A DNA stretch of 33,380 nucleotides from Tissierellia bacterium (lineage in GTDB: Bacteria; Bacillota; Clostridia; Tissierellales; Peptoniphilaceae). The position numbers were made by a program, and so were the translations under genes. Location of the stretch: the NCBI GenBank assembly GCA_012728335.1, contig JAAYFG010000092.1, forward strand, positions 1 through 33,380, written 5' to 3'. Shown piece after piece: positions 26,044 to 33,380 of the stretch. The number at the start of each line of letters is the position of its first letter. Within the stretch, counting starts at the first letter, position 1. The notes beneath the pieces are model-generated. The model was not told the origin of the DNA. It saw only the letters and a program-made list of their open reading frames with translations, and made no database searches.

Positions 26044-26060
26044 GTTACAAATAAATTACA
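26044..26060 (-). promoter_or_regulatory. WalR-like box upstream of the NlpC/P60 promoter
   Basis: The minus strand reads TGTAAT-TTATT-TGTAAC, a full match to the WalR (YycF) consensus TGTWAH-N5-TGTWAH. It lies six bases upstream of the -35 box, the usual place for activation of cell wall hydrolase genes by WalR. A third TGTAAT half-site lies within the promoter spacer (26028-26023). The box is enclosed by an 11-base inverted repeat (26036-26046 and 26063-26073). Confidence 0.65.
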
Positions 26061-26138
26061 AAAACTTTTTGTTATCTGTATTAAGTTGTCAGTTTTTTAG
26101 AAGTCTTAGATATTACTTTGATTTTTTACAATAAAAAA

Positions 26139-26457
26139 TCTAGAGTATAACTATAAGCCGTGTTCTGTATTAGCCAATCATCAATCTAGGCTTACTGTTA
26201 CCAATAAGCTCAAGCAACCTACCATTTGGTCTTAAGACCCAATTTGGTTTTGCTCCGAATGGGGTTTACATAGCCAAAATAGTCACCTATTTCGCTGGTG
26301 AGCTCTTACCTCGCCTTTCCACCCTTACCAATAAATTGGCGGTATCTCTCTGTTGCACTAGCCTTAGGGGCGCCCCCACTGGACGTTATCCAGCATTCTT
26401 TAATGGAGCACGGACTTTCCTCATGATTTCTCATGCGATCAGCTGTTATACTCTAGA
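26139..26457 (-). ncRNA. rnpB: RNase P RNA
   Basis: This is the catalytic RNA that matures tRNA 5' ends. The minus strand carries the near-universal GAGGAAAGTCCGTGCTCC close to the 5' end and ACAGAACACGGCTTA close to the 3' end. The terminal stem P1 pairs GTTATACTCTAGA with TCTAGAGTATAAC over 13 bases (26445-26457 with 26139-26151), which sets the boundaries. Six T follow P1, so it may double as terminator. A promoter lies just upstream. Confidence 0.95.
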
Positions 26458-26463
26458 TTTACT

Positions 26464-26492
26464 ATTTTACCATCTGCCTACAATTACTTCAA
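26464..26492 (-). promoter_or_regulatory. Promoter of RNase P RNA
   Basis: On the minus strand TTGAAG (26492-26487) and TAAAAT (26469-26464) are separated by 17 bases; the predicted start is close to the 5' end of P1. The -35 box begins only three bases after the purD-purL stop codon. Confidence 0.7.
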
Positions 26493-26494
26493 TC

Positions 26495-29400
26495 CTATTT
26501 TTTGAAATAATCTACACCAGATTGTATTATTGGTTGTATTTCTACACTAGGAATATTTTTATAGATTCCTTCGTCAACTCTTTCTGAGTGACCCATCTTA
26601 CCTAAAATCTTTCCATCAGGACTTATAAGACCTTCTATTGCATATGCAGCACCATTAGGATAGTCTACATAAGTAAATGCAATCTGTTCGTTTTCTGAAA
26701 GGATTTTATAGGTTTCTTCGTTACATACTACTCTACCTTCTCCATGTGATATAGGAACTATGTGTTCGTCACCTTCGTTTAGAAGGGACAACCAAGGAGA
26801 ATTGTTTGTCATAGCTTTTGTATTAACTAAAGTAGCTATATGTCTTTGCGCATTATTAGCAGTAATAGTTGCAGAGTTTTCATCTAATTGGGAAATTTCA
26901 CCAAAAGGAAGTAATCCAGTTTTAATCAATGCTTGGAATCCATTACAAATACCAAGTATTAAACCGTCATTTTCATTTCTCATATAGTCTATTGCCTCTG
27001 ATACTTTAGCATTTCTAATGACATTGGCAATGAATTTACCTGATCCGTCTGGTTCATCTCCTAAACTGAATCCACCAGGGAATACTAGAATTTGAGATTC
27101 TTTAATTGCCTCTGCCAACTCTTCTACAGAGTTTTCTATATCTTTAACTGTAAGATTTTTAAATACTAATATTCTAGTTTTAGCTCCTGCTTTTTCAAAA
27201 GCGTCTGCAGTATCCCATTCACAGTTTGTTCCAGGGAATACTGGAATTAAAACTTTTACTTCGTTCACTGGTTTGCTACTCTTTAAGTTTCTATTAGCTT
27301 TTCCAGTATTCTTAGCAACTTCGCCTTCATATTTAATTCTTGGTGGATATACTTTATCAAGAGTATCTCTGTATCCAGGAAGTAATTCCTCAACATCAAG
27401 TTTAACTTCGTTTACTATCAGTTCACTACCACCAGAAGAACCAATATTAGTGATTCCATTTACATCTTCTTTGTATTCAACAATAAATGATCCATATTTT
27501 GCATTATATAAATCGCTTAACTCTACATTAAATCCAATGTCATTTCCCATTGCCATTTCAAATAGTGATGGAAGTGTACCTTTGCTAGTGATAGCATATG
27601 CCGATACAATATTTCCACTTTGTATGTTTTTATGGATAAGTTTTAAGCTAGTTTTAAACTCTTCTACGTCCAATATCTGATTTTCTTTTATTTCAGTTTC
27701 AATTAAACCTAATTTATATCCACCCTTTAGTTCAGGGCTAGTTACATCTTTTTTATCTACTGTAGTAATAGCAAATGATATTAGTGTAGGAGGCACATTT
27801 AACTCATTAAACGTTCCTGACATCGAGTCTTTTCCTCCAATTGGTGGAATATTCAGTGCTTTTGTTATATTGTATGCACCTAATAACGATTTTAAAGGCT
27901 TAGACCAAAGTCCAGCATCTTCTCCCATTTTCTCAAAGTATTCTTGGAAAGTAAGTCTAGCATTTAATGCATTCGCACCTGATGCTGCCAATTTAGTTAG
28001 AGATTCAACCACAGCGTAGTATCCACCTAAAAACTGACTTTGTTCTGAAAGGTATGGACTAAAACCATATGCCATAGAACTTGCAGTATTAGCTTTTCCT
28101 TTTAGACTTGGAAGAGCTGCAACCATGCTTTGCGTAGGAGTAATTTGATTTTTTCCACCCATTGGAACTAAAATTGTATTTTTACCTACAGTTGCATCAA
28201 ATTTTTCTAATAAATTATGCTTACTTGCAATATTTATATCTGATAATCTCTCTCCTAAGAAGTCTACTCCTCTTCCATCATACATATTAAAGAAGTCTAC
28301 TTTATCTTCATTTAGTACTTTTATTGATTGATATCTATCTGCACCTGACGAATCAAGGAATTCACTTTCTAAATCAAGAATTACTATATCATCAAGTAAC
28401 ATAACTATACGTTTTGTATCTGTAACTTTTGCAACTTCTGTAACTTCCACATTTTCTTCTGCGCAGAATGATTTAAATCTTTCAACATCATCTTTAGCAA
28501 CTACTGCTGCCATTCTCTCTTGAGATTCTGAAATTGCTATTTCTTTAGGAGTTAATCCTTTGTATTTTAGCGGAACTCTATCTAAATGAATTTCTAGCGA
28601 ATCAGCTAGTTCACCTATTGCTACTGAAACTCCGCCTGCTCCAAAGTCATTACACTTTTTAATCATTTTCGCAACTTCTTCATTTCTGAACAGTCTTTGA
28701 ATTTTTCTTTCAGTTGGTGCATTTCCTTTTTGAACTTCTGCTGAAGCATCTATTATAGATTTTTCATCATGCTCTTTAGATGAGCCTGTTGCTCCACCTA
28801 CGCCATCACGCCCAGTTCTACCACCTATTAAAAGAATTACATCTCCTGCTTCTGGCTGCAATCTCTTAACATTTTCAAGCGGTGCTGCCCCTACAACTGC
28901 TCCAACTTCCATTCTCTTAGCTTTGTATCCTTCATGGTAAATCTCGTCAACTAGGCCTGTTGTAAGCCCAATTTGATTACCATATGAACTATATCCGTCT
29001 GCTGCTCCTTGAGCTATTTTAATTTGTGGTAATTTGCCCTCTATCGTTTCACTTATATCTTCAAGTGGGTTCGCACCACCGATTACTCTCATCGCTTGGT
29101 ATACATAAGCTCTTCCACTAAGCGGGTCTCTAATTGCACCACCTAAACATGTAGAAGCTCCCCCAAAAGGTTCAATTTCAGTTGGATGATTATGAGTTTC
29201 ATTTTTAAACATCAATAGGTATTCTTCTTCAACTAGTTCATTAGTTTCATTATCAACTAATTCAACCATAACTTTTACTGAACAAGCATTGATCTCATCA
29301 GAAACTTCAACATCTGATAAAACTCCTTTAGTTCTCATATATCTTTGAACTATAGTACCTAAATCCATAAGTGTTACTGGTTTTGTCCTATTGATTTCTT

Positions 29401-31429
29401 CTCTAGCATTTAGATAGTCATCAAAAGCTTCTTTAATTAATTTATCAATAGCTGACTTAGCTTCTCCAAATTCAATATCAAGTATTGTATTGAAAGTTGT
29501 ATGTCTACAGTGATCTGACCAATAAGTATCCAATACCGCTATTTCAGTTTCATTAGGATCTCTATCTATAGATTTATAATGGTTTTGAACGAATACTAAA
29601 TCATCTAAGGACATAGCAAGTCCTAAATCATTCATGAATTCAACTAATTCAGTTTCATCGAACTCTCTAAATCCATCATATATTAAATTGTCCATATTCA
29701 TTTTAGAATCTTCGATTAAAGTAGAAGGAATTCCCAGTAATTCTCCTTTTTGTTGATCTACTGGATTTATCATATACTCTTCTATTTTTACTAAATCAGC
29801 ATCAGAAAGTTCACCTTCAAAAGAGTAAACTTTAGCACAACTTGCTGCAATATCATCTTTCTCAATAGAAACTGCAACAGTATCTATAACGCCTTGTTCT
29901 CTTTGGTCAAATTGTCCAGCTCTATACTGTACAACTAGAGGATTTACTAATTCTGATTGTAATTTATAAACTGCTTCATCTTTATATAAAATATCTATAG
30001 GTCTTTCACATAAAATTGTCTCTGAAATTATTTCTGCTTCTTCTGGAGTAATATTTTCTATATCATATCTAACTAATGGTCTAACATTATTTAATTTTAA
30101 GCCTAATGCTTCATTAAGCTCGTTCAACAAGTTTTTAGCTTCATTGTTAAAGCCTTCTTTTTTCTCAACATAGAATCTTTGAACTTTAGGTCCTATATCT
30201 CTTCTGAATACTTTTGAGTCAAATTTCACTTTTTCAACATCCTTATATACATTTTCAAACGCTTCTTCAAAAGTGTCTGCAACATTAGTTATACTCAATA
30301 CTCTTCCACCATTTGTAACAACTTTCCCATCTGAAAGTGTAGTTCCAGCATGGAAGACATTCGAATCCTTAACGTCTTTTAAACCAGTTATTTCGATTCC
30401 TTTTTCATAAGCTTCAGGATATCCTTTAGAAGCTAAAACTACAGTAATTACTTCCTTATCATTATATTTCACTTCAATTTCTGAAAGTTTATCATCTGCA
30501 ACTGCTTGAAGTATATCTAAAAGATTTGTATCTATTCTCTGTAATATAGTTTGAGTTTCAGGATCCCCAAACCTTACATTGTATTCAAGTACATTTATAC
30601 CTTTAGAGCCTATCATAAGCCCAATAAATATAATTCCTCTAAAATCTACCCCATCTTTTTTTATTCCTTCAAAGAAAGGATTAACTACTAATTTTTCTAT
30701 TTCATCATAATATACATCTGCTTGAATATTAGGACTATAGCTTCCCATTCCGCCTGTGTTTAGTCCTCTTTCACCTTCGTATATTTTCTTATGATCTTTT
30801 GCAGTAGGCATAGGTACGATTTTATGATTGTCCATAAAGCATAGAAGACTCATTTCAAATCCGTCTAGAAATTCTTCTATTACCATTCTAGATTCACCAT
30901 ATCTGTCATTTTCTAATACATCAGCACAGAATGACTCTATTTCGCCATTAGTACTAGCTATATATACTCCTTTTCCAGCATTTAGCCCGTCTGCTTTCAA
31001 AACTACTTTACCGTCTTTCTTAAGAAGTTTTTTAGCAAACTCTATGGCTTCATCCAAAGAAACTGTTTCCAAATAATCAGCAGTTGGAATATTGTGTCTA
31101 ACACAGAATTCTTTTGAAAAAGCTTTACTCGCTTCTAGTCTTGCTGCTTCTTTTCTCGGTCCAAAAACCTTTAGTCCATTATCTTCAAATAAATCCACTA
31201 TTCCATTACAAAGTGGTTCTTCAGGACCTACTATAGTAAAATCAATATTGTTTTCTTTCGCAAAACTCAGTAATTTATCAAAATCATTTACACCAATTTC
31301 TAAATTTTTTCCCAGTTCTGATGTTCCTGCATTACCTGGAGCAAAAAATAATTCAACCTGATTATCTTTCACGATTGAACTTGCAATAGCATGTTCTCTA
31401 GCACCATTACCTACTACTAATATTTTCAT
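26495..31429 (-). CDS. PurD-PurL fusion: GAR synthetase plus FGAM synthase in one chain
   Basis: This single open frame of 1644 residues joins two purine enzymes. Residues 1-413 are a complete PurD (phosphoribosylamine--glycine ligase) with NGAREHA, VGPEEPL, KADGLNAGKGV, LNTGGMGSYSP, NVRFGDPETQ and the C-terminal FRRDIG. From about residue 415 (VQRFYVEKKEGFN) a full long-type PurL follows: DTYWSDHCRHTTF, NETHNHPTEIEPFGG, GGRTGRDGVGG, NDFGAGG, and a C-terminal glutaminase with FPGTNCEWD, FPGGFSLGDEPDG, the nucleophile in GICNGFQ and ISHGEG. Almost no linker separates them. PurD catalyses step 2 and PurL step 4 of purine synthesis, so they are not consecutive. I start at ATG 31429 with GGGAGGA upstream; an in-frame ATG at 31456 lacks such a site. 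Confidence 0.93.
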   Translation of the reverse strand: MKILVVGNGAREHAIASSIVKDNQVELFFAPGNAGTSELGKNLEIGVNDFDKLLSFAKENNIDFTIVGPEEPLCNGIVDLFEDNGLKVFGPRKEAARLEASKAFSKEFCVRHNIPTADYLETVSLDEAIEFAKKLLKKDGKVVLKADGLNAGKGVYIASTNGEIESFCADVLENDRYGESRMVIEEFLDGFEMSLLCFMDNHKIVPMPTAKDHKKIYEGERGLNTGGMGSYSPNIQADVYYDEIEKLVVNPFFEGIKKDGVDFRGIIFIGLMIGSKGINVLEYNVRFGDPETQTILQRIDTNLLDILQAVADDKLSEIEVKYNDKEVITVVLASKGYPEAYEKGIEITGLKDVKDSNVFHAGTTLSDGKVVTNGGRVLSITNVADTFEEAFENVYKDVEKVKFDSKVFRRDIGPKVQRFYVEKKEGFNNEAKNLLNELNEALGLKLNNVRPLVRYDIENITPEEAEIISETILCERPIDILYKDEAVYKLQSELVNPLVVQYRAGQFDQREQGVIDTVAVSIEKDDIAASCAKVYSFEGELSDADLVKIEEYMINPVDQQKGELLGIPSTLIEDSKMNMDNLIYDGFREFDETELVEFMNDLGLAMSLDDLVFVQNHYKSIDRDPNETEIAVLDTYWSDHCRHTTFNTILDIEFGEAKSAIDKLIKEAFDDYLNAREEINRTKPVTLMDLGTIVQRYMRTKGVLSDVEVSDEINACSVKVMVELVDNETNELVEEEYLLMFKNETHNHPTEIEPFGGASTCLGGAIRDPLSGRAYVYQAMRVIGGANPLEDISETIEGKLPQIKIAQGAADGYSSYGNQIGLTTGLVDEIYHEGYKAKRMEVGAVVGAAPLENVKRLQPEAGDVILLIGGRTGRDGVGGATGSSKEHDEKSIIDASAEVQKGNAPTERKIQRLFRNEEVAKMIKKCNDFGAGGVSVAIGELADSLEIHLDRVPLKYKGLTPKEIAISESQERMAAVVAKDDVERFKSFCAEENVEVTEVAKVTDTKRIVMLLDDIVILDLESEFLDSSGADRYQSIKVLNEDKVDFFNMYDGRGVDFLGERLSDINIASKHNLLEKFDATVGKNTILVPMGGKNQITPTQSMVAALPSLKGKANTASSMAYGFSPYLSEQSQFLGGYYAVVESLTKLAASGANALNARLTFQEYFEKMGEDAGLWSKPLKSLLGAYNITKALNIPPIGGKDSMSGTFNELNVPPTLISFAITTVDKKDVTSPELKGGYKLGLIETEIKENQILDVEEFKTSLKLIHKNIQSGNIVSAYAITSKGTLPSLFEMAMGNDIGFNVELSDLYNAKYGSFIVEYKEDVNGITNIGSSGGSELIVNEVKLDVEELLPGYRDTLDKVYPPRIKYEGEVAKNTGKANRNLKSSKPVNEVKVLIPVFPGTNCEWDTADAFEKAGAKTRILVFKNLTVKDIENSVEELAEAIKESQILVFPGGFSLGDEPDGSGKFIANVIRNAKVSEAIDYMRNENDGLILGICNGFQALIKTGLLPFGEISQLDENSATITANNAQRHIATLVNTKAMTNNSPWLSLLNEGDEHIVPISHGEGRVVCNEETYKILSENEQIAFTYVDYPNGAAYAIEGLISPDGKILGKMGHSERVDEGIYKNIPSVEIQPIIQSGVDYFKK

Positions 31430-31492
31430 AAAATCCTCCCTGATCAGTATATTCATAAATACTCGCTATTCCATAAGGCTTTACACTAATAA

Positions 31493-31521
31493 ATTGTATG
31501 TTTGTTTCCATTTTTTGTCAA
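31493..31521 (-). promoter_or_regulatory. Promoter of the purD-purL gene
   Basis: On the minus strand TTGACA (31521-31516) and TACAAT (31498-31493) are separated by exactly 17 bases, leaving a leader of about 60 bases. I saw no purine riboswitch in that leader. Confidence 0.7.
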
Positions 31522-31561
31522 CTAATTTAATTCAATATTTAAGCATAAATTTATGGCAGAA

Positions 31562-32341
31562 TTAAAGAATTATATACTCTGAATCCGATTTAATTTCCAC
31601 CTTAACACCTTCATATTTATTTTCTATTAGACTCTTTAATTGATATAGAATAGGTCTTTCAGAATAAAAATGCCCTATATCCAATATCATTAAATTATTT
31701 TCATAGGCAAACTGTCCGTCATGGTATTTAGTATCAGCAGTTATCAACACATCTATACCATATTCCCCTATTGAGCTAATTAACTCGCTTCCACTTCCAC
31801 CACATATTGCAATTTTCGATATATCATCTATTTGTTTCCCATATACTCTTATGTAATCTTCTGACATATTAAGTGCAGATGAAATATTTTCTTTCAATTG
31901 CTTCAAATCTACTGTGTCAATATTTCCATATATTCCAAAATCAATATCCTCACCTATTTTAAAAGGTTGTGTATCGTATAAATCAAGCTTTAATCCCAGT
32001 TTATAATTGACTCCAATTTCTGATAAATCTAAATTTGTATGAGCTGCAATCACATTTATATCATTGAGAACTGCTTTTTTAACTAGTCTTCCTTTGTAGT
32101 CAGAATAGTCAATTTTTTTCAAAGAAGCAAAAAACATTGGGTGATGTGTTATTATGGTATTAATTTTATTTTCAATTGCCATATCCACAGTTTTTTCATC
32201 TAAATCCAAGCTTAGTAGTACTCCATTTACATCTGTTTCCATATCTCCTATTTGAAGACCGGAATTATCCCAATCAGCTTGTGAAGAAAAAGGAGCAAAA
32301 TCATCAATAAAACCGTATATATCCTTAACTTTCAATTTCAT
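31562..32341 (-). CDS. Nif3-like dinuclear metal centre protein
   Basis: This is a 259-residue protein of the Nif3/YqfO/YbgI family, a toroidal hexamer with a two-metal site of uncertain function (GTP cyclohydrolase I type 2 annotation is common but unproven). Candidate metal ligands are His66 and His67 (THHPMFF), His101 and Asp105 (AAHTNLD), and His224 and Glu228 (DIGHFYSE). It is the short form, without the PII-like insertion of B. subtilis YqfO. It overlaps trmK by 17 bases; this pairing is widespread in Firmicutes and suggests a linked, perhaps tRNA-related, role. Confidence 0.92.
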   Translation of the reverse strand: MKLKVKDIYGFIDDFAPFSSQADWDNSGLQIGDMETDVNGVLLSLDLDEKTVDMAIENKINTIITHHPMFFASLKKIDYSDYKGRLVKKAVLNDINVIAAHTNLDLSEIGVNYKLGLKLDLYDTQPFKIGEDIDFGIYGNIDTVDLKQLKENISSALNMSEDYIRVYGKQIDDISKIAICGGSGSELISSIGEYGIDVLITADTKYHDGQFAYENNLMILDIGHFYSERPILYQLKSLIENKYEGVKVEIKSDSEYIIL

Positions 32342-33053
32342 TTAGCAATTCCTCATCTCTTTTTATATCTTCTTCCAATTCAAATACTCTGCTATTAGTT
32401 TTACCTTCAGAGTTTTTAATAATTTGACTCATTATGTTTTTATTGCTTTCAATATTTCTAGTCAGTAATTTAATAAGAACGTCATTTTTTTCCTTAATCA
32501 GATTTTCTCCATATCTTAAAAACACAGGAGATTTCAAGTCTTTTTCTCCATTTTTCACATACATTATTTCGTATATTTTGTCATTATCTTCAACTATTTC
32601 TTCTCTCAATATATTGAAATCATTTTGGTATAGATAATATCTCAATTCATAACTTGCAGTCATAGGCTGGAGTATAAAATACTCGATTCCACGTGCAAAT
32701 TCAATGGAGTTTTCTATAATTTGGCTAATCAAAATTCCACCCATACCTGCAATTATTACAGTGTTTATTTTTTCATTTTCAATAGGTTTAAGACCATCTC
32801 CAACCCTAGAAATGATACTATCGCTATTACCTCTTAATTTTGAAAATTCAATGTTTTTGCCCAAAGAATCTGCACTAATATCAGTGGCATAAACCAGTTT
32901 AGCTATTCCGTTTTCAATCAAATAGTTAGGAATATATCCATGATCAGTTCCTACGTCTGCTACAACATCTGTTTTTTCAATCAACGATACAATTTTCTGC
33001 ATTCTGTTAGACAATTTCAACTCTCTATTAGTTTGTATATTTATTTCATCCAT
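32325..33053 (-). CDS. trmK: tRNA (adenine(22)-N1)-methyltransferase TrmK
   Basis: TrmK uses S-adenosylmethionine to make m1A22 in bacterial tRNAs. The 242-residue protein begins with LKLSNRMQKIVSLI, then the SAM-binding VADVGTDHGYIP (31-42), ATDISADSL, IIAGMGG and the family motif LQPMTASYELR. A charged helical C-terminal region follows, typical of the family. The ATG has AAGGAG seven bases upstream. It starts the trmK-nif3 pair; the IS200-type element lies upstream. Confidence 0.94.
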   Translation of the reverse strand: MDEINIQTNRELKLSNRMQKIVSLIEKTDVVADVGTDHGYIPNYLIENGIAKLVYATDISADSLGKNIEFSKLRGNSDSIISRVGDGLKPIENEKINTVIIAGMGGILISQIIENSIEFARGIEYFILQPMTASYELRYYLYQNDFNILREEIVEDNDKIYEIMYVKNGEKDLKSPVFLRYGENLIKEKNDVLIKLLTRNIESNKNIMSQIIKNSEGKTNSRVFELEEDIKRDEELLNEIES

Positions 33054-33147
33054 TCACAAACTCCTTTATAAGATTCTACTATTAATAATTTATCACATAG
33101 TAAAAATATTATCAATAATTCATCAATCCTTTAACATAAATAAATAT

Positions 33148-33268
33148 CCCCCGGCATAGCCGGGGGTTTTTCTTATGCGGTCCAAAGGACCTATTTTACT
33201 AGCTATGCCTAAAGGGCATCTTTTTTAGTCTGCCTTTTACAATTCCTACCTGCTACCCCTTAAAGGGG
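33148..33268. repeat. Cluster of short palindromes at the 3' side of an IS200-like element
   Basis: Several hairpins lie downstream of the transposase gene: a GC-rich perfect one (CCCCCGGC / GCCGGGGG, 33148-33155 and 33159-33166), then GGTCC / GGACC (33179-33191), ATGCC / GGCAT (about 33203-33217), and CCCCTTAAAGGGG at 33256-33268 over the gene end. IS200/IS605 elements carry imperfect subterminal palindromes instead of inverted repeats, so these may form the right end. The GC-rich stem is followed by five T on the plus strand and could act as a terminator there. The exact element boundary is not clear. Confidence 0.5.
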
Positions 33269-33380
33269 TCAATGTTTTCCATTGTTAACTGTTCATTCAT
33301 TTCATCTTGTTTTAATTGGTTTTTTATATATTCTTCTATTGTTTTTGCATTCTTTCCTGCTGTATCCACATAATAACCTC
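33253..33380 (-). CDS. tnpA: IS200-type (Y1) transposase TnpA, C-terminal part (cut by window edge)
   Basis: The last 42 residues of a Y1-type transposase are visible: GYYVDTAGKNAKTIEEYIKNQ, then LKQDEMNEQLTMENIDPFKG and a stop. The GYYV-D-T-GKN segment is typical of IS200-family TnpA, and EEYIKNQ matches the catalytic helix, where Tyr is the single nucleophile and the Gln four residues later helps bind metal. The stop is at 33255-33253. Too short for any tool-free length check; the N-terminal part lies beyond the window. It is the only mobile element seen here. Confidence 0.8.
   Translation of the reverse strand, partial: GYYVDTAGKNAKTIEEYIKNQLKQDEMNEQLTMENIDPFKG

Noticed and set aside
26336-26587. 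Plus-strand open frame over RNase P RNA and the end of the purD-purL gene
   Set aside because: It overlaps a structured RNA with universal motifs on the other strand and has no protein family features.
31430-31515. Possible purine riboswitch or PurR site in the leader of the purD-purL gene
   Set aside because: The leader after the promoter is only about 60 bases and shows no conserved purine-aptamer loops, no terminator and no clear dyad.
33061-33120. Promoter for trmK
   Set aside because: TAGAAT and TTTACT are present but 20 bases apart, which is too far for a standard promoter.
33148-33171. GC-rich hairpin plus T-run as terminator of a plus-strand gene
   Set aside because: No plus-strand gene ends here; the genes on both sides are on the minus strand. 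I list it with the IS200-like palindromes instead.

Overview
The window is AT-rich chromosomal DNA from a low-GC Gram-positive anaerobe, most likely of the Clostridia/Tissierellia group. I infer this from the AT bias, strong GGAGG-type ribosome binding sites with many TTG/GTG starts, a PASTA-bearing class B penicillin-binding protein inside the division and cell wall (dcw) cluster, a long clostridial-type PurL, a eukaryote-like (type 2) isoleucyl-tRNA synthetase under a T-box, and WalR-like and LytTR-like regulatory sites. I cannot name the genus. Almost everything is on the minus strand; the one large plus-strand gene is the class A penicillin-binding protein at 13032-15908.

Layout from low to high coordinates. 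(1) 1-5933: dcw cluster, read right to left as mraZ, rsmH, ftsL, ftsI/spoVD-like, mraY, murD (cut by the window edge), with four phased MraZ boxes in front of mraZ. (2) 5985-6847: a single HAD phosphatase gene between two terminators. (3) 6841-12907: a tightly packed eight-gene operon hflX, yigZ, nadE, yebC, lit-like, an Fe-S flavoprotein, deoC, lgt. It combines lipoprotein acylation (Lgt and a candidate Lit), translation rescue (HflX, YebC), NAD synthesis and deoxynucleotide catabolism. (4) 12931-15957: divergent promoters on an inverted repeat, then the class A penicillin-binding protein and its terminator. (5) 16041-17282: a LytTR regulator plus LiaF-like membrane protein, with a probable LytTR operator upstream of a good promoter. 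(6) 17353-19425: mrp, a small membrane protein, and a divergent folD. (7) 19536-22880: ileS with a T-box leader. (8) 22903-24648: an Rrf2 regulator and a BaiN/HI0933-type flavoprotein. (9) 24727-26060: a secreted NlpC/P60 peptidoglycan hydrolase with a WalR-like box beside its promoter. (10) 26139-26492: RNase P RNA. (11) 26495-31521: an uninterrupted purD-purL fusion gene with its own promoter. (12) 31562-33053: trmK and nif3-like genes. (13) 33148-33380: the 3' end of an IS200-type transposase gene with clustered palindromes.

The main theme is envelope biogenesis: lipid II synthesis, septal and lateral transpeptidases, a WalR-type hydrolase, lipoprotein modification, and an envelope-stress-like LytTR/LiaF pair, mixed with translation, folate and purine housekeeping. 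No CRISPR array, tRNA, rRNA, phage or defence island is visible. The most notable items are the PurD-PurL fusion, a candidate lipoprotein transacylase (Lit) co-transcribed with Lgt, a FolD lacking the usual catalytic lysine and glutamine, a compact T-box leader, and regulatory sites matching MraZ, WalR and LytTR consensus spacing.
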